Of a DNA stretch of 64,000 nucleotides, positions 45,708 to 55,207 are shown piece by piece. The translations under genes were made by a program, and so were the position numbers. Below the pieces are notes generated by a model, which was given only the letters and a program-made list of their open reading frames with translations, ran no database searches and was not told where the DNA came from. Within the stretch, counting starts at the first letter, position 1, and the number at the start of each line of letters is the position of its first letter. This DNA is from Alphaproteobacteria bacterium. Lineage in GTDB: Bacteria > Pseudomonadota > Alphaproteobacteria > Micavibrionales > Micavibrionaceae. The DNA lies in NCBI GenBank assembly GCA_018000295.1, contig JAGNKE010000007.1:38886-102885 (forward strand). The letters run 5' to 3'.

Positions 45708-46177
45708 TTTTTTATATCTTCAAGAAAAGCCTTGGATTTTTCCAACTCTTGAATACCTCTATCCCTTACCGCCGAAGGCCTGACATTTTTCAAAGCATCC
45801 AGCCTTTTGTCTATCTCTCTTGTTTGGCCATCGATGTCATCGACAAGATCAGGACTTAGCATCACAAAGAAGTTTTCAAGGCCATCAAAAGGAACGCTTT
45901 CTTGTTCCAAAATATAGATATAAAGAGCTGGATTTATGACGATAAAAGAACCCGCCTGAATAAAAAGATCGGCTAAATTGCCACCATCATGATTATCCCT
46001 GCACCTCACAAAATCAATCAGCGACTGATAGCTTCCTTCTGACAGGCCTCTATACAGTTTCTCGTAAGTCTCATTTTTGCATAATGTTGTATCTTTTATA
46101 GCGGACAACGATCCCGCATAAGAGAGAGAAGGCAAGAGAACAAACAAAGTTATCAAAAAGACCAAACTGCTTTTCAT
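45704..46177 (-). CDS. Secreted hypothetical protein
   Basis: 157 residues: a clear signal peptide (about 1-21, ending LSYA), then a helical soluble domain with two Cys (TLCKN and VRCRD) that could form a disulphide. AT-richer than neighbours. The ATG overlaps the upstream acetyltransferase stop (ATGA), so the two are co-translated. The family is not recognised. Confidence 0.6.
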   Translation of the reverse strand: MKSSLVFLITLFVLLPSLSYAGSLSAIKDTTLCKNETYEKLYRGLSEGSYQSLIDFVRCRDNHDGGNLADLFIQAGSFIVINPALYIYILEQESVPFDGLENFFVMLSPDLVDDIDGQTREIDKRLDALKNVRPSAVRDRGIQELEKSKAFLEDIKN

Positions 46178-46707
46178 TTTACATTTCTCAGCTTTCTCAA
46201 CGTCACCAAATCCATCTCATACATCAACTCCTCCATCCGCTGCCCGTCCGGCCAGTCTTTTTCCACCTGCCCGATAAGCGTAAACCCATGCCGCAGGATC
46301 GCCCGCTTTGAGGGTTCGTTATCCGCCCGGTGGGAAACCGAGAGCCGCGTCCACGGCAAATGCTTCATCCCGAAATCAATCCGCGCTTTATAATATAAAT
46401 CGGCATAACCTTTGCCGCGATATGCTGGCTCGATGAAGCTCATGGCGAAGACGCCCGTCCTCCCCGAGGGATCGTCGCGGCAGGTGAACACGGCGGTAAT
46501 GCCGATAAGCGTCTCCCCATCGAACAGGCCGAAGATTTGCTTGCCATTCCCGTCCAGCATTTCCCGCCATTCTTCCGGCGGGCGGGACTGCGCGTCCACA
46601 AGCGTCCCAGAATAAAACCCCGGATGCATCGAAAGCGCCTGCAGCCGCAGGCTACGGAAAATATCCGAGTCATCGGGAACAAGAGGGCGCAGATAAACCG
46701 CTGTCAT
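46174..46707 (-). CDS. GNAT-family N-acetyltransferase
   Basis: 177 residues with the GNAT fold: LRPLVPDDSDIFRSLRLQAL at the start, TLIGITAVF strand, and the acetyl-CoA loop region around YRGKGYADLYYKA. A late HRADNEPSKRAILRHGF is the usual helix and strand 6 area. The substrate is unknown. It is a close paralogue of the next upstream gene, of identical length, 14 bases apart. Confidence 0.85.
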   Translation of the reverse strand: MTAVYLRPLVPDDSDIFRSLRLQALSMHPGFYSGTLVDAQSRPPEEWREMLDGNGKQIFGLFDGETLIGITAVFTCRDDPSGRTGVFAMSFIEPAYRGKGYADLYYKARIDFGMKHLPWTRLSVSHRADNEPSKRAILRHGFTLIGQVEKDWPDGQRMEELMYEMDLVTLRKLRNVK

Positions 46708-46721
46708 AAAAATCTCCGGCT

Positions 46722-47255
46722 TTAGTTGGTCTGCCTGACCCGTAGCGCATCAAGATCCATCATATACCGGATTTCCGTATCCCGCGACCCGTCGCTCCAC
46801 AGAGTCTGGCGCGTACTCTCAAGAATAAACCCATGCCGCACGACGGCACGCCGCGAAGCCTCGTTTCCTGCCCGGTGCGAAACCGTAAGCCGGTTCCACG
46901 GAAGATGAGCGGTGGCAAACCACAGCCGCGCTTCGTAAAACCACGCCGAATAATGATTGCAACGATAGGCGGGTTCGATATAGCTCATCGCCAGAACGCC
47001 CGTCTGCCCCGTGGGGTCTTCCCGCCATGTGAAAATTCCGGTCAGCCCGATCAGCCTCTCCCCTGCAAAAAGACCGAACACCTGCTTGCCCTCGCCGTTC
47101 AGTTTGTCCTGCCAGTGCGAATCCGGAAAGGCGGTCGATTGCTCAAGATTTGAGCAGAAATGACCCTTACTCTCAGCCAGAGACTTCAGCCGCAATTTGC
47201 GAAAAATGCAGAAATCTTCAGAATGGAGGGCGCGGAGAAAAATCTCGTCATCCAC
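46722..47255 (-). CDS. GNAT-family N-acetyltransferase, paralogue
   Basis: 177 residues, collinear with the gene at 46174-46707 (FLRALHSEDFCIFRKLRLKSL; RLIGLTGIFTWREDPTGQTGVLAMSYIEPAYR). The GTG at 47255 is chosen as start: it overlaps the pheT stop by 8 bases and gives the paralogue's exact length. A TTG at 47315 would extend 20 residues into pheT. The acetyl-CoA loop reads YRCNHYSAWFYEA here, so the usual R-G-x-G-x motif is lost and activity is doubtful. Confidence 0.8.
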   Translation of the reverse strand: MDDEIFLRALHSEDFCIFRKLRLKSLAESKGHFCSNLEQSTAFPDSHWQDKLNGEGKQVFGLFAGERLIGLTGIFTWREDPTGQTGVLAMSYIEPAYRCNHYSAWFYEARLWFATAHLPWNRLTVSHRAGNEASRRAVVRHGFILESTRQTLWSDGSRDTEIRYMMDLDALRVRQTN

Positions 47256-49659
47256 GCAGGACACCGCCGGCCTTTTCCGCAACGGCGTCGATGATTTTCT
47301 GCGAGACAGCCTCAATCTCCGGGTCGGTCAATGTTTTATCTACGGGCTGGATCGTGACAGCCAGTGCAACCGACTTCTTGCCGGGGTCAACACCTTTTCC
47401 GGTATAAACGTCGAACACCCGCGCCTCGGTAATCAGCGCCTTGTCGGCAGCAAGCGCCGCCCGCACCAGCGTATCGGCCTCCACTTTCGCATCGACGACG
47501 AACGCAAAATCCCGGGAAACGGGCTGGAAAGGAGAGAGTTTCAGCAACGGCTTACCCGTGCCGTCCTTCTTCCGCGGAGCAGGAATTTTTTCGACGAACA
47601 CCTCGAACCCGACAATGACCGTATTTTTAATGCCCATTTCGTCCAGCACGGCGGGATGAATCTCCCCGAAATAGGCCAGCGCGTTTTTGCCGAGTGTGAG
47701 CGCACCTGAACGCCCCGGATGATAATAGGATGGCGCCTCGCGTGTCACCCGCGCGCTGTCCGCCGGACCGCCGCAGGCGGACAAAACGGCCAGCGCGTCC
47801 GCCTTGGCGTCATAAAGATCGACGGCGCGGCTTTCCTCCGGTGAGGCCCAGTGGCCCGAACCTTTCGCGCCGATCCGCACACCGGCGGCCACCATATCCT
47901 GCCCGCCGATCTTCTGCGTTTTGAAGGCGGGGCCGACTTCGCACAACCCGACATCTCCATAGCCACGATCCGCATTCCGCCCCGCTGCTTCTATAAGATT
48001 GGGAAGAAGGGAAGGGCGCATCTGATCCAGTTCCGAGGAAATCGGGTTGGCCAGCGTCAGCGCCGGATTATCGTTCGATCCGAAAACTTTCGCACGGCTT
48101 TTGGACAGGAACGACCACGTCACGCATTCCTCAAGTCCGCGCACCGTCATCGCCGCCCGCGCACGACGGACACGATTCAACGTCACCGTTTCTGCCGGGG
48201 CCGTCACCGCACCCGCGCTCCGCACGGAGACCGCCTCGATTTTCTCGAAGCCATAAATCCGCACAATCTCCTCGGCAAGGTCGGCCTTGCCCTCGATATC
48301 CCCGCGCCACGAGGGCGGCTGCACCGAAAACCCCGCACCCGATCTGGTCACGGAAAACCCGAGCCTCTCAAGAATTTCCGCTTGCCGTTCAACAGGCACA
48401 TCGACCCCGCACAATTTTTTGACCAAAGAAGGATCGTACGAAATGCTTCTTTTCCACTCCGGCATTTGCCCGGCAGTCACCACATGGCTGACTGCAGTCT
48501 GTTCCGTCCCGCACAACTCCAGAATGAGGCGCGAGGCGATCTCAATCCCGGTAACGGTAAATTCAGGGTCAGCCCCGCGCTCGAAACGGTAACGCGCATC
48601 GCTCTCAACCTGCAGCGCCCGTCCGGCGCGTGCAATCCGCATAGGTTTGAAATACGCGCCTTCGAGAAACACATTGACCGTTTGTTCATCGCACCCTGTC
48701 GAAACCCCGCCGACGATGCCGCCCAGCCCGATCAGCCCGCTGGAATCCGTAATACCGACGACCCCCTCCGGCACGGTATAGCTCTTGTCATTCAGCGCAT
48801 CGAAGCTTTCGCCCTCTTCGGTCTTGCGAACCACGATATCGCCTTTCAGCTTGTTCGCATCGAAGACGTGCAGCGGCCGCGCATATTCATGCGTCATCAA
48901 ATTGGTGATATCCACCAGCGCCGATATAGGACGCAAGCCCACGGACTTGAGCAGTTCCTGCAACCATTGCGGCGAGGGTCCGTTTTTGATGTTGCGGAAC
49001 AGCCGTCCCAGAAAGAGGGGGCATCCGTCCGTATCCTCGATTTTCACGCGGATCGGCGAATCGAACGTGCCCTTGACCGGGCTTTCATCAATCGCCTTCA
49101 GAGTTCCGACGCCCGCCGCAGCCAGATCACGCGCAACCCCCCGCACCCCGGAGCAATCGACCCGGTTGGGTGTCAGGCCGATTTCGATGAGTTGGTCGTT
49201 CAACCCGAAAATTTCGGCCATGGGAGTTCCGACTTCAAACCGCGAATCGACCTCAATAATCCCCTGATGCTCGTCCGAAAGACACATTTCCCGTTCAGAA
49301 ACCAGCATCCCGTTGGATTCGACCCCTCGGATTTTGGTCTTTTTAAGGGTCACATCAAGGCCGGGGATATAGGTGCCTTCGGGCGCAAATATCCCCTTCA
49401 TGCCCGTCCGGGCATTCGGTGCGCCGCAGACGACCTGCAAAGTGCCCTTTTCCGTCCGAACCATACAGACGCGCAGCTTGTCGGCGTCAGGATGTTGCAC
49501 AGCCGATTCGACTATCGCAACCTTAAACGGCCCGTACAGCGCCGCCTTGTCCTCAAAACTTTCGACCTCCAGCCCGATAGCCGTGAGTTTGTCGCAGAGG
49601 GATAGCCCGTCGGCCTGCGTATCAAGGTGTCTTTTGAGCCAGGAAACCGTAAATTTCAT
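47248..49659 (-). CDS. pheT: Phenylalanyl-tRNA synthetase beta chain
   Basis: 803 residues. The beta subunit of the alpha2-beta2 enzyme has an EMAP-type tRNA-binding domain (about 38-150), the B3/B4 editing domain, B5, a catalytic-like core (about 480-690) and a C-terminal ferredoxin-fold anticodon-binding domain (SPFQPVSRDFAFVVD...). Length and order are normal. It is not directly adjacent to pheS: about 1.7 kb with two other genes lies between, one on the opposite strand. Confidence 0.95.
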   Translation of the reverse strand: MKFTVSWLKRHLDTQADGLSLCDKLTAIGLEVESFEDKAALYGPFKVAIVESAVQHPDADKLRVCMVRTEKGTLQVVCGAPNARTGMKGIFAPEGTYIPGLDVTLKKTKIRGVESNGMLVSEREMCLSDEHQGIIEVDSRFEVGTPMAEIFGLNDQLIEIGLTPNRVDCSGVRGVARDLAAAGVGTLKAIDESPVKGTFDSPIRVKIEDTDGCPLFLGRLFRNIKNGPSPQWLQELLKSVGLRPISALVDITNLMTHEYARPLHVFDANKLKGDIVVRKTEEGESFDALNDKSYTVPEGVVGITDSSGLIGLGGIVGGVSTGCDEQTVNVFLEGAYFKPMRIARAGRALQVESDARYRFERGADPEFTVTGIEIASRLILELCGTEQTAVSHVVTAGQMPEWKRSISYDPSLVKKLCGVDVPVERQAEILERLGFSVTRSGAGFSVQPPSWRGDIEGKADLAEEIVRIYGFEKIEAVSVRSAGAVTAPAETVTLNRVRRARAAMTVRGLEECVTWSFLSKSRAKVFGSNDNPALTLANPISSELDQMRPSLLPNLIEAAGRNADRGYGDVGLCEVGPAFKTQKIGGQDMVAAGVRIGAKGSGHWASPEESRAVDLYDAKADALAVLSACGGPADSARVTREAPSYYHPGRSGALTLGKNALAYFGEIHPAVLDEMGIKNTVIVGFEVFVEKIPAPRKKDGTGKPLLKLSPFQPVSRDFAFVVDAKVEADTLVRAALAADKALITEARVFDVYTGKGVDPGKKSVALAVTIQPVDKTLTDPEIEAVSQKIIDAVAEKAGGVLRG

Positions 49660-49881
49660 AAAAACTGCCCTTTTGACCCGCTTTTTGCGGCTTTTTGTAC
49701 GTTGATCCGGGTGCCTATCTAAGCCTAAAAATCTTAATTTTCCAAGGCATTAGTACAAATTAAGATATGTTTGCTAAAAAAAGCAATCCTGTGATATGAT
49801 TTTTTAGGTTCAAAAACAACGGAATCACATGACGGGTTGTGCTTTTGAGGTACAATCCAAAAAAATAGAGGGGAATAGATT

Positions 49882-50898
49882 ATGGCAGAAATAGAAGCAC
49901 CAGCAGTACTCCAGGAAGCAGACGCACCTCAACAGACAGCTCCTGCTACCGAGCCAGAGAAGCCGTCCTTAGCTGATGCCGCGATGGGCAGATTGGACAA
50001 CGATCTGGCGAATGGAAGTGTAAGCGATGCCGACCTGAGACAGGCCGCAAAGCGGGCATACGAAGATCTTTTACAAAAAACAGGTGGGCCAAATCAGGCC
50101 GCAGCTTCTCTAAGCTTACTTCAGCAATCTGGTGCTTTGAATGAGGGTATTGCTAACCAGTTTCGCGGCGCTATGACGATCGCTAACGGCAATTCGGATA
50201 AATTTGCAGAAGAAATTGTCAAACGAAGACAAGACCTGTCCCAGCTCATGCTGGCAACAACCCCGGCGGCTCAGTCTGCAGCCGCCGCTGCAGGAAGTAC
50301 ACCGGCTACAGGCGCAAACTTTTCCTTTTCTGATATGCTTAACAGCGATTTTATGAAACCTTTTAAGCAGTTTCTAGAATCTATGTTGTCGGCTTTCAGC
50401 GGCGGAAAGAAGGTAAACTTGGATACTTTATTTGCTGGTAACAAGCCTGCTGCGGCTAATCCGAACGCTCCGACGACCACTGCCGCTGCAACGCCACAGA
50501 CGGCTTCAACTACTGGACAAACTCCTGCACCTGCGGCAATCACTCCACCGCCGCCGGCGTCAGCAGCGGCCGCAACACCGACAGCTCAGCCTGCTGCGAT
50601 GGCAGATCAGCCGCAGCCAGCAGCGGTCGCAACCCCTCCCAGTCTGGCAGAGCAACCCGGAGGAGTGGCGTATGACGTTGCTAATACATCAGGAGGCGGC
50701 GCAATATCTGTTAATCAGGATGCTCGTATAGTAACGATTGGCAATACCTCTGCGCCAGGTTACTTTAACGGCGTGTCTAACCCTGATCCAAGTTTGATCA
50801 CTACAAGATTGTCAACGGAGCTTCCGGCCGCAGAAGTTCAGACGACTCTCGCTTCTAATACTGCAACTCCATCGCGTTACCAACCAGTCTGGACCTAA
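49882..50898 (+). CDS. Low-complexity Ala/Pro/Thr-rich protein of unknown function
   Basis: 338 residues. The N-terminal third is helical and Ala/Gln-rich, the middle (about 185-250) is an Ala-Pro-Thr-Gln linker, and the end has a Gly/Ser/Asn-rich segment. No signal peptide, membrane helix or Cys is seen. GAGGGG is placed before the ATG. The gene lies between pheS and pheT on the opposite strand and uses codons such as CTT, GCT and AGT more than its neighbours, so it may be a later insertion. The family is not recognised. Confidence 0.6.
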   Translation: MAEIEAPAVLQEADAPQQTAPATEPEKPSLADAAMGRLDNDLANGSVSDADLRQAAKRAYEDLLQKTGGPNQAAASLSLLQQSGALNEGIANQFRGAMTIANGNSDKFAEEIVKRRQDLSQLMLATTPAAQSAAAAAGSTPATGANFSFSDMLNSDFMKPFKQFLESMLSAFSGGKKVNLDTLFAGNKPAAANPNAPTTTAAATPQTASTTGQTPAPAAITPPPPASAAAATPTAQPAAMADQPQPAAVATPPSLAEQPGGVAYDVANTSGGGAISVNQDARIVTIGNTSAPGYFNGVSNPDPSLITTRLSTELPAAEVQTTLASNTATPSRYQPVWT

Positions 50899-51335
50899 CT
50901 GATCGGCAGAACATAAAACGCGAAATCAAGTTTAATGCCAAGGTTCTTATAAAGAGCCTTGGCACTTTTATTATCTTCAGGCGTCAGCCAGTACATTCGC
51001 GCCCAACCTTCATGTGTCCCGCGCCGGATCACGTCCTCGACCAGCCTTTTCCCCACACCCCGCCCGCGCTGCTCCGGCAAAACAAAAACATCCTGCAGAT
51101 AACACACAGGCTTCAGATGCCCAGTCGTCGGATGGAGAATGTAATGGGCGATCCCCAACAGACTTCCGTTCTGCTCCGCGCAAATCCCGTAAACCGGCTC
51201 GTCCTCGGCCAGAATACGCCGCCATGTTTCCTGCGTAACGGCGTCATCGCGCTGACCGAGATTATTGGCATCCCAGAGCGGCAGCCATTCGGCGAAATCG
51301 GGATAAGCCAGCGGCCTGAACTTGATCTGGTTCAT
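50895..51335 (-). CDS. GNAT-family N-acetyltransferase
   Basis: 146 residues. The fold is clear: [16 protein letters not shown], a [12 protein letters not shown] strand, the acetyl-CoA motif [18 protein letters not shown] (R-G-x-G-x-G/K intact), and a final [15 protein letters not shown]. Its ATG overlaps the pheS stop (ATGA), making it part of the pheS transcript; the 3' end overlaps the convergent neighbour by four bases. Confidence 0.9.
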   Translation of the reverse strand: MNQIKFRPLAYPDFAEWLPLWDANNLGQRDDAVTQETWRRILAEDEPVYGICAEQNGSLLGIAHYILHPTTGHLKPVCYLQDVFVLPEQRGRGVGKRLVEDVIRRGTHEGWARMYWLTPEDNKSAKALYKNLGIKLDFAFYVLPIS

Positions 51336-52444
51336 GAGGGTTTTTGAACGCCCGTCGCGTTATTGGGCCGGTCCAACGGGTCGAACCCGTAATGCCGCAG
51401 CCAGCGCACATCGCTCTCAAAGAAGGTCCGTAGGTCCGGAATCCCATATTTGAGCATCGCCATACGCTCGATTCCCATACCGAACGCAAAACCTTGATAC
51501 TGATCCGGGTCGATCCCGCAATTCTTCAGCACGTTCGGATGCACCATCCCGCAACCCAGAATTTCCATCCAGCCGTCAACCGACCCGTCCGCATTTCCGC
51601 CCAGCCGCAAACCCCCGCCCTTGCGGGAGCAGGCAATATCCATTTCCGCGCCGGGTTCAACAAAAGGGAAAAAGCTCGGGCGAAGCCGCACGGGAAGATT
51701 ATCAATCTCAAAAAACGCCCGCACGAAATCCATCAGGCAGCCCTTGAGGTGCCCCATATGGATATCCCTGTCGATCAGCAGCCCCTCCATCTGATGGAAC
51801 ATCGGCGTGTGCGTCATATCGTAATCCGAACGGTACGTCCGCCCGAAACAAATGATTTTGTGCGGCGGCTTATTGGCCTGCATATGTCGGATCTGAACCG
51901 AAGAAGTATGCGTCCGCAAAAGCTTCTTGGCGTATTCGCCCTTTTCCTCGGGATCGTCGGGCAGGAAGAACGTATCTTGCATCTCCCGCGCCGGATGACC
52001 CGGCGGGAAATTAAGGGCCGTGAAATTGTGGTAATCATCCTCGATGTCCGGCCCTTCGGCAACGGCAAAACCCATATCGGCAAAAATAGCGGTCAGTTCC
52101 TCGATGGTCTGGCTGATCGGATGGATATGACCCTGAACAGAAGGCCGGGGTGAAAGTGTGACATCCAGCGTCTCGGAGGCCAGCCGCTCATCCAGAGCCT
52201 GCCGCTTGAGCGCGGCCTCCTGACGTTCGATCAACGCGGCGATCTCATCCTTGAGGGCATTCAGCTCCTGCCCCTTGGTTTTGCGCTCTTCCGGGTCCAT
52301 CTGGCCCAAACTCTTCATCAGGGCGGTAATGCTGCCCTTCTTGCCAAGGACAGTGACCCGGACGTCATCCAGCGCCTTGAGATCGTTGGCGGCAACGATT
52401 TGATTGGCGATTTCGGTCTTTAAACTCTTGATTTCCTGCGACAT
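51332..52444 (-). CDS. pheS: Phenylalanyl-tRNA synthetase alpha chain
   Basis: 370 residues. The catalytic subunit has a helical N-terminal arm and class II motifs: [10 protein letters not shown] with motif 1, the Phe-binding [22 protein letters not shown] (motif 2 area), and motif 3 [14 protein letters not shown]. Complete. The C-terminal ending is a few residues longer than usual. pheT is displaced downstream, with a GNAT gene and an opposite-strand gene in between. Confidence 0.95.
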   Translation of the reverse strand: MSQEIKSLKTEIANQIVAANDLKALDDVRVTVLGKKGSITALMKSLGQMDPEERKTKGQELNALKDEIAALIERQEAALKRQALDERLASETLDVTLSPRPSVQGHIHPISQTIEELTAIFADMGFAVAEGPDIEDDYHNFTALNFPPGHPAREMQDTFFLPDDPEEKGEYAKKLLRTHTSSVQIRHMQANKPPHKIICFGRTYRSDYDMTHTPMFHQMEGLLIDRDIHMGHLKGCLMDFVRAFFEIDNLPVRLRPSFFPFVEPGAEMDIACSRKGGGLRLGGNADGSVDGWMEILGCGMVHPNVLKNCGIDPDQYQGFAFGMGIERMAMLKYGIPDLRTFFESDVRWLRHYGFDPLDRPNNATGVQKPS

Positions 52445-52542
52445 GCGTTGTTTTTAACACGTGAAGAGCCTGAAAATAAAGCAGTTTTCGTGTCTTTTAA
52501 AACAGATTATAATAACGTAAGCACTTAAAAAACAGGCGGGCC

Positions 52543-52800
52543 ATGAACGACGATAACGAAAAGGGTGATATAAAATCCGGTTTTGAGGGAAAAACCGCTC
52601 ACAATGCCCCGGCTTTGACTGAAGCCGAGCGCGAACGCAAGGGGCTTGAAGTGATCGAAGCCCTTGATCGGCTGCGCGAGGAAGCCCTTAAGAACGGCCT
52701 CACGCCCGAAATAGCCACAGAAATCCTCGAAGAGTATTACGCTGAAAAGCGCGCCGCCAAAGACGCCTCCTTGACGAAGGAGAAATCAGGCGATGCCTAA
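52543..52800 (+). CDS. Probable antitoxin of a PIN toxin pair
   Basis: An 85-residue charged, helical protein (LTEAERERKGLEVIEALDRLREEALKNGLTPEIATEILEEYYAEKR). It overlaps the PIN-domain gene by eight bases, the usual antitoxin-first order. No ribbon-helix-helix or AbrB motif is obvious, so the assignment rests on size, charge and position. Confidence 0.65.
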   Translation: MNDDNEKGDIKSGFEGKTAHNAPALTEAERERKGLEVIEALDRLREEALKNGLTPEIATEILEEYYAEKRAAKDASLTKEKSGDA

Positions 52801-53302
52801 AAAGGTCGTGATCGACACGAACGTATACGTCAGCTATCTGATGGCTTCGAGAAGCGACACGGCGGTGGCGCAGGCAGTAAGATACGCGCATGGCCGCCAC
52901 CATCTTTATCAAAGCCCCGAAACCTTTGCGGAATTGGAAGAAGTTCTTGCACGTCCGAAATTCGCCCGCTACTTCTCGCCCGATGCGGCGCAGGGTTTAT
53001 TGGATAAGATCAAGGCCAGCGCCACCTTTCTTGAGCCGACGACAAACCCGCAGATATCCCCCGATCCCGACGACAATAAATTCTTCGCCCTGGCGGAGAC
53101 CGCCGACGCGGATTTTCTGCTCTCAGGCGACACAAAGCACGTTCTGACAATTTTGGATTACCGGAACGCCCAGACAATAGCCCCCGTCGACTTTATCGAT
53201 CCGCGCAACCGGACCTTGTATTTCTCACACATGGCATCTCCGGCTAGAAAAGACAGCGGCCTGTTCGAGCCGATCATATTTGAAACTTTGGCACAAGACT
53301 GA
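52793..53302 (+). CDS. PIN-domain ribonuclease toxin
   Basis: 169 residues. PIN fold with the expected acidic residues in VVIDTNVYVSYL, the ETFAELEEVLARPKF helix, SPDPDDNKFFALAETADADFLLSGDTKHV. This is the pattern of PIN-family toxin components that cut tRNA or mRNA. It overlaps its probable antitoxin and is convergent with a HAD phosphatase gene 10 bases away. The C-terminal about 35 residues extend beyond the PIN core. Confidence 0.85.
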   Translation: MPKKVVIDTNVYVSYLMASRSDTAVAQAVRYAHGRHHLYQSPETFAELEEVLARPKFARYFSPDAAQGLLDKIKASATFLEPTTNPQISPDPDDNKFFALAETADADFLLSGDTKHVLTILDYRNAQTIAPVDFIDPRNRTLYFSHMASPARKDSGLFEPIIFETLAQD

Positions 53303-53312
53303 CTTTTCCGCC

Positions 53313-53996
53313 TCAGGATAAAGACCATTTCTTTGTAATAATCGGAATGGCTTGCGGAAGCGAATCGATCAGGTGATCTGGTCGCGCCTTCCGCAGCCGC
53401 GCTTCGGTGATGCACCCGCCCGTGATACCGATGGACATGACCCCGAGTTTTCGCCCGATATCCGGCTCTTCCATACTATCGCCGATGATAAAGGAATTAT
53501 CGGGATGATAGCCCCGTTTGACCAGCAAGCTTGAGAGCCTTTCAAGTTTGTTAGTGGCGTTCAGAATGGTGGTCCCGTCGCAGTTATTCGCCGAAACATG
53601 GCTGAAATAATGCGCGATCTTAAGCCTGTGTAGCTGCGGTTCGATTTTATGAGTCAGGTAATTGCTAAGAATGATGCAGGTAATCCCCTGCTGTTTAAGC
53701 CACTCCAGCAATTCTCTTGCGCCGCGGCGTGTTCGGACATTCGCCGCCAAAGCCTCGTAGCGGGTCTGAAAAATCGTATTGGCCTCTTCCTTCGTGGCCA
53801 ACACCCTGTCGATATCGCATCCGTTGCGCTTGTAATAATGGATCACTGGGAAATCGAAAGTTTCCCGCTGTCTCTGTAATGTAATCGGCGACTTGCCGTA
53901 AAATTCAAGACAGGCGTTCGAAGCAACCCAAGCCATGCGCGTGTCAGCGATCAACGTACCGTTCCAGTCGAAAACGGCGAGTCTTTGTAACGTCAT
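53313..53996 (-). CDS. HAD-superfamily hydrolase
   Basis: 227 residues, a phosphoglycolate-phosphatase-like HAD. Motif I is VFDWNGTLI with nucleophile Asp9, motif II is CIILSNY, motif III a Lys in NKLERL, and motif IV is FIIGDSMEEPDIG. The N-terminal cap is helical. The substrate is unknown. Its start overlaps the stop of the IcmL-like gene (ATGA). Confidence 0.87.
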   Translation of the reverse strand: MTLQRLAVFDWNGTLIADTRMAWVASNACLEFYGKSPITLQRQRETFDFPVIHYYKRNGCDIDRVLATKEEANTIFQTRYEALAANVRTRRGARELLEWLKQQGITCIILSNYLTHKIEPQLHRLKIAHYFSHVSANNCDGTTILNATNKLERLSSLLVKRGYHPDNSFIIGDSMEEPDIGRKLGVMSIGITGGCITEARLRKARPDHLIDSLPQAIPIITKKWSLS

Positions 53997-54760
53997 TCGT
54001 CAATAGAGTCCTGATCAGGACTCTTTTCCACAGCAGAATTCTCACTCTTGGAAGGAAAATCTTCCTCAACAGAATCTTCTCCGTTACTGGAACTATCTTC
54101 TTCTTTTTCGCCTAAGTTTCCGTCCTCATCTTCTTCTAAGCCCATTTTGTCCTTCAACGCATCATGAAGGCTGGCATTTTTCTTCTGCTTCCCTCCGTCA
54201 TGGCAAGGACAAAAAACAGGATCCTCGTCAATAAATGAGAGCCACCTGTCCACTGCAAGCCTTTTACCCCCGTCCTCACCAGAGGGAATTTCCTTGATAT
54301 CAACTGAAATCTTAAGAAACTGAAATAACGTACTGCCTTCAGAGCTATACTCAATAACGTAGTTGAAAGTAGAGGTCCAAAAAAAAGTCGACCGGACAAT
54401 TTTAGGCTCACTAAGCTGAATAGGCGAAATAATATAGCCATGAATAGTTTGTTTCTTACTGATAATACTTTTGAGAAAACCCGTCTCATTCATGGCGCCA
54501 TAAAAAGATCGAAAGCCTGCAGTGGAAAAAAAATCCTTTATTGCTCCGAGTTTCTCTTTGTAGTTTTCATGATTAAACTCAAAAAAGCTGTTTGAAACAC
54601 TTGAAATGAAGCCTTTCACGGCAAATTCACTAAAGTCGGGGCCAGCGCCCATTACTTCGCGTGCCGAGGGTGTATCTACAGTGACTTCCGCGTCAGCTTC
54701 AAAGGCAGAAAGAGCAAGGAAAGTTAAAAAAAGAAGAAAAAGCTTTGAATATTTTTTCAT
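53993..54760 (-). CDS. IcmL/DotI-like exported protein
   Basis: 255 residues: a signal peptide (about 1-22), then a domain of about 125 residues resembling the periplasmic core of IcmL/DotI from type IVB secretion systems (FFEFNHENYKEKLGAIKDFFSTAGF, then VRSTFFWTSTFNYVIEYSSEG). A Cys pair (FCPC) follows, and the last about 65 residues are almost all Asp, Glu and Ser. No other dot/icm gene lies in the window. The ATG at 54760 has AAGGTG upstream. It is coupled to the HAD hydrolase. The family call is moderately sure. Confidence 0.6.
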   Translation of the reverse strand: MKKYSKLFLLFLTFLALSAFEADAEVTVDTPSAREVMGAGPDFSEFAVKGFISSVSNSFFEFNHENYKEKLGAIKDFFSTAGFRSFYGAMNETGFLKSIISKKQTIHGYIISPIQLSEPKIVRSTFFWTSTFNYVIEYSSEGSTLFQFLKISVDIKEIPSGEDGGKRLAVDRWLSFIDEDPVFCPCHDGGKQKKNASLHDALKDKMGLEEDEDGNLGEKEEDSSSNGEDSVEEDFPSKSENSAVEKSPDQDSIDE

Positions 54761-54773
54761 GGGACACACCTTA

Positions 54774-54807
54774 CAAAAAACTCCTCCTTAACTATCATAA
54801 GGAGGAG
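54774..54807 (-). terminator. Terminator of rpmI-rplT
   Basis: On the minus strand CTCCTCCTTA and TAAGGAGGAG form a perfect 10-bp stem followed by TTTTTTG, 23 bases after rplT. Confidence 0.92.
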
Positions 54808-54829
54808 CTAAGGAACGCAACAAAATAAA

Positions 54830-55207
54830 TCAAGCCGCCCTATTCTCAATTTTGGCTAATGCACTCTGCGCTTGCTTCACGAGAGCCTCAAACTCCGCTG
54901 GATTCCGGATCGCCAAGTCGGAGAGAACCTTACGGTCCAACTCAATGGCGCACAGTTTCAGGCCGTGAATGAACTGGGAGTAGGTCAGTCCGTGCTGACG
55001 CACACCGGCGTTGATCCGTTGAATCCACAAAGCGCGGAAGTCACGCTTTTTGACCCGGCGGTCACGATAGGCATATTGTCCGGCTTTTTCGACAGCCTGA
55101 ACCGCGGTGCGGAAGCAATTTTTCCGCCGTCCGTAATAGCCTTTGGCTTTTTTGATCACCTTGCGGTGTCTGGCGTGGGCGCGAGCCCCTCCTTTAACGC
55201 GGGCCAT
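54830..55207 (-). CDS. rplT: 50S ribosomal protein L20
   Basis: 125 residues, basic, with the family's opening [39 protein letters not shown] (positions 1-39). It binds 23S rRNA early in assembly and in many bacteria represses its own operon. The start overlaps the rpmI stop by one base (TAATG). infC, often first in this operon, is not upstream here. Confidence 0.97.
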   Translation of the reverse strand: MARVKGGARAHARHRKVIKKAKGYYGRRKNCFRTAVQAVEKAGQYAYRDRRVKKRDFRALWIQRINAGVRQHGLTYSQFIHGLKLCAIELDRKVLSDLAIRNPAEFEALVKQAQSALAKIENRAA

